The notes under the pieces: generated by a model
Told to the model about the DNA's origin: nothing
Databases searched by the model: none
What the model saw: the letters and a program-made list of their open reading frames with translations, nothing else
NCBI GenBank assembly: GCA_905215675.1
Contig: CAJMRA010000191.1
Coordinates: forward strand, 1-5,336
Source: an uncultured bacterium
GTDB taxonomy: Bacteria; Desulfobacterota; Desulfovibrionia; Desulfovibrionales; Desulfovibrionaceae
DNA: 5,336 nucleotides
Reading direction: 5' to 3'
In this document: one piece after another, positions 4,508-5,336 of the stretch
Layout: the number at the start of each line of letters is the position of its first letter
How positions within the stretch are numbered: the first letter of the stretch is position 1
Position numbers and translations under genes: made by a program

Positions 4508-5242
4508 TTACAGAAACGCCCGGACAAGGCAGACCAGCCCGGCCACGCCGATAACGACCAGCAAAATCCGCCGAAAGGCCCCTTGCGGAATACGATCGGC
4601 CACGGGGAAGGACAGCAGCGTTCCCAGCACGACGCCCGGCGCGCCGTAGTACACATATCCCAGCACTTCCGGCGTATAAAAACCGGCGCAGGCCTGTAAA
4701 ATCACGGTAAACGCGCCCCGGATGACGAAAAAAACGCCCAGGGTTCCCAGAAAGACACGCGGCTTCCAGCCCATATACAACCCGTAGGCCCCTGCGGGCG
4801 GGCCGTCGAAGGAAATGGCCGTGCCCAGCAGTCCTGCGCCGAACCCGGCCGCGGCCCCCATCAGACGAGGATGACGGACCACGCCCCGCACACGGAATGA
4901 GACTTGCCAATAGACATAATAGATCAGCAGCGCGCCCACAGCGCCTTGCAGCAGCGCGCCCGAACAGACGCTCAAAATATACAGTCCGGCAAAGGCTCCC
5001 GGAACGGACCCCGCCAGCATGGGCCACAGCGCGTCGCCCCGGCAATGCCGATAATGCATGACGGCCAGACAGCCGTCCATGATCACATTGAGGACACACG
5101 TCAGCGGTATGAGCTCATGCACGGGAATAAAGAGCGCCAGAACCGGGAAAGCCGCCATGGCCCCGCCGATACCGCTGACGCCGGATATAAAGCCTCCCGC
5201 GAGCCAGACACCGAAAACGTAAAGATCACAGGCAGTCGGCAT
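4508..5242 (-). CDS. TauE/SafE-family membrane permease (sulfite or organosulfonate exporter family)
   Basis: The 244-residue protein is almost wholly hydrophobic, with about eight membrane segments (roughly 7-38, 42-63, 71-90, 96-113, 126-147, 163-186, 194-212, 224-242) and a short basic loop at 116-126. It shows the family's internal duplication. GGFISGVSGIGGAMAAFPVL (16-35) opens the first half and AAGFGAGLLGTAISFDGPPA (131-150) opens the second, each a glycine-rich first helix of a four-helix bundle. Family members move sulfite, sulfoacetate, sulfolactate or related anions; the substrate here cannot be told from sequence. In a sulfate reducer, sulfur-anion export would be reasonable. The start at 5242 is chosen over the longer GTG frame at 5272 because GGAGGAGG (5248-5255) lies five bases before it. 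The gene has its own terminator. Upstream lies a repeat element, whose edge forms part of a -10-like TCTAAT (5281-5286) with no good -35. Confidence 0.9.
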   Translation of the reverse strand: MPTACDLYVFGVWLAGGFISGVSGIGGAMAAFPVLALFIPVHELIPLTCVLNVIMDGCLAVMHYRHCRGDALWPMLAGSVPGAFAGLYILSVCSGALLQGAVGALLIYYVYWQVSFRVRGVVRHPRLMGAAAGFGAGLLGTAISFDGPPAGAYGLYMGWKPRVFLGTLGVFFVIRGAFTVILQACAGFYTPEVLGYVYYGAPGVVLGTLLSFPVADRIPQGAFRRILLVVIGVAGLVCLVRAFL

Positions 5243-5247
5243 GATTG

Positions 5248-5255
5248 CCTCCTCC
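5248..5255 (-). promoter_or_regulatory. Ribosome binding site fixing the TauE/SafE-family start
   Basis: GGAGGAGG on the minus strand lies five bases before the ATG at 5240-5242. Two in-frame starts lie upstream, an ATG at 5264-5266 and a GTG at 5270-5272. They lack such a site and would add hydrophilic residues before the first membrane helix. Confidence 0.75.
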
Positions 5256-5283
5256 AGACGGAGCATGCGCACCGCGACAGATT

Positions 5284-5336
5284 AGAGCAATTTCAGTTTG
5301 AAACGCTGCGCGTTTCCAACCATACGGCCTGTCGTT
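5284..5336 (+). repeat. Left end of a dispersed repeat element (cut by window edge)
   Basis: This stretch aligns without gaps to 1312-1364, the left third of the complete element, with 40 of 53 positions the same. It starts AGAGC like the complete copy and contains a 7-base hairpin, GAAACGC (5300-5306) with GCGTTTC (5310-5316). In the complete copy the equivalent stem keeps six of seven pairs. The right part would lie beyond the window. Confidence 0.7.

Noticed and set aside
1..5336. CRISPR array, tRNA/rRNA, transposase, toxin-antitoxin or defence system
   Set aside because: No regularly spaced direct repeats, cloverleaf, transposase motif or paired small toxin-like genes could be found. The repeats present are irregularly spaced palindromic elements.

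Overview
The window is a GC-rich bacterial chromosomal segment. All five supported genes lie on the minus strand, so they read from high to low coordinates. The protein styles and the GC-rich intergenic repeats built on GCGTTTC / TTTCACC palindromes suggest a sulfate-reducing Desulfovibrionaceae relative. This assignment is an inference from recognition; the window holds no rRNA or other phylogenetic marker.

In transcription order, the right end (5336 to 4443) carries part of a dispersed repeat element, then an eight-helix TauE/SafE-family anion exporter gene (4508-5242), then a hairpin plus T-run terminator. A promoter follows with a palindrome exactly filling its -35/-10 spacer. It drives a 93-residue DUF2325 protein (4008-4289). 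After 271 noncoding bases, which contain a second copy of the same palindrome type, comes feoB (1514-3736), the large GTPase-coupled ferrous iron permease. No feoA or feoC is visible. The two palindromes share the pattern TGAAA-N2-GA-N-TTTC, with the spacing of a Fur-type box. The simplest reading is that DUF2325 and feoB are co-regulated by iron although they have separate promoters.

The left third holds a complete 147-base repeat element (1312-1458), an exported staphylococcal-nuclease-fold protein (716-1207) that appears to have lost its catalytic residues, a partial repeat copy (631-717) whose edge overlaps that gene's stop codon, and a conserved protein of unknown function (91-507). The last gene has a good sigma-70 promoter and a textbook intrinsic terminator that abuts a further repeat end (1-26).

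I see no CRISPR array, phage, transposase, toxin-antitoxin pair or biosynthetic cluster. The region is mostly ordinary housekeeping and transport. The best leads are the structured, transposon-like repeat family, the catalytically degenerate nuclease, and the DUF2325-feoB pair with its shared operator.
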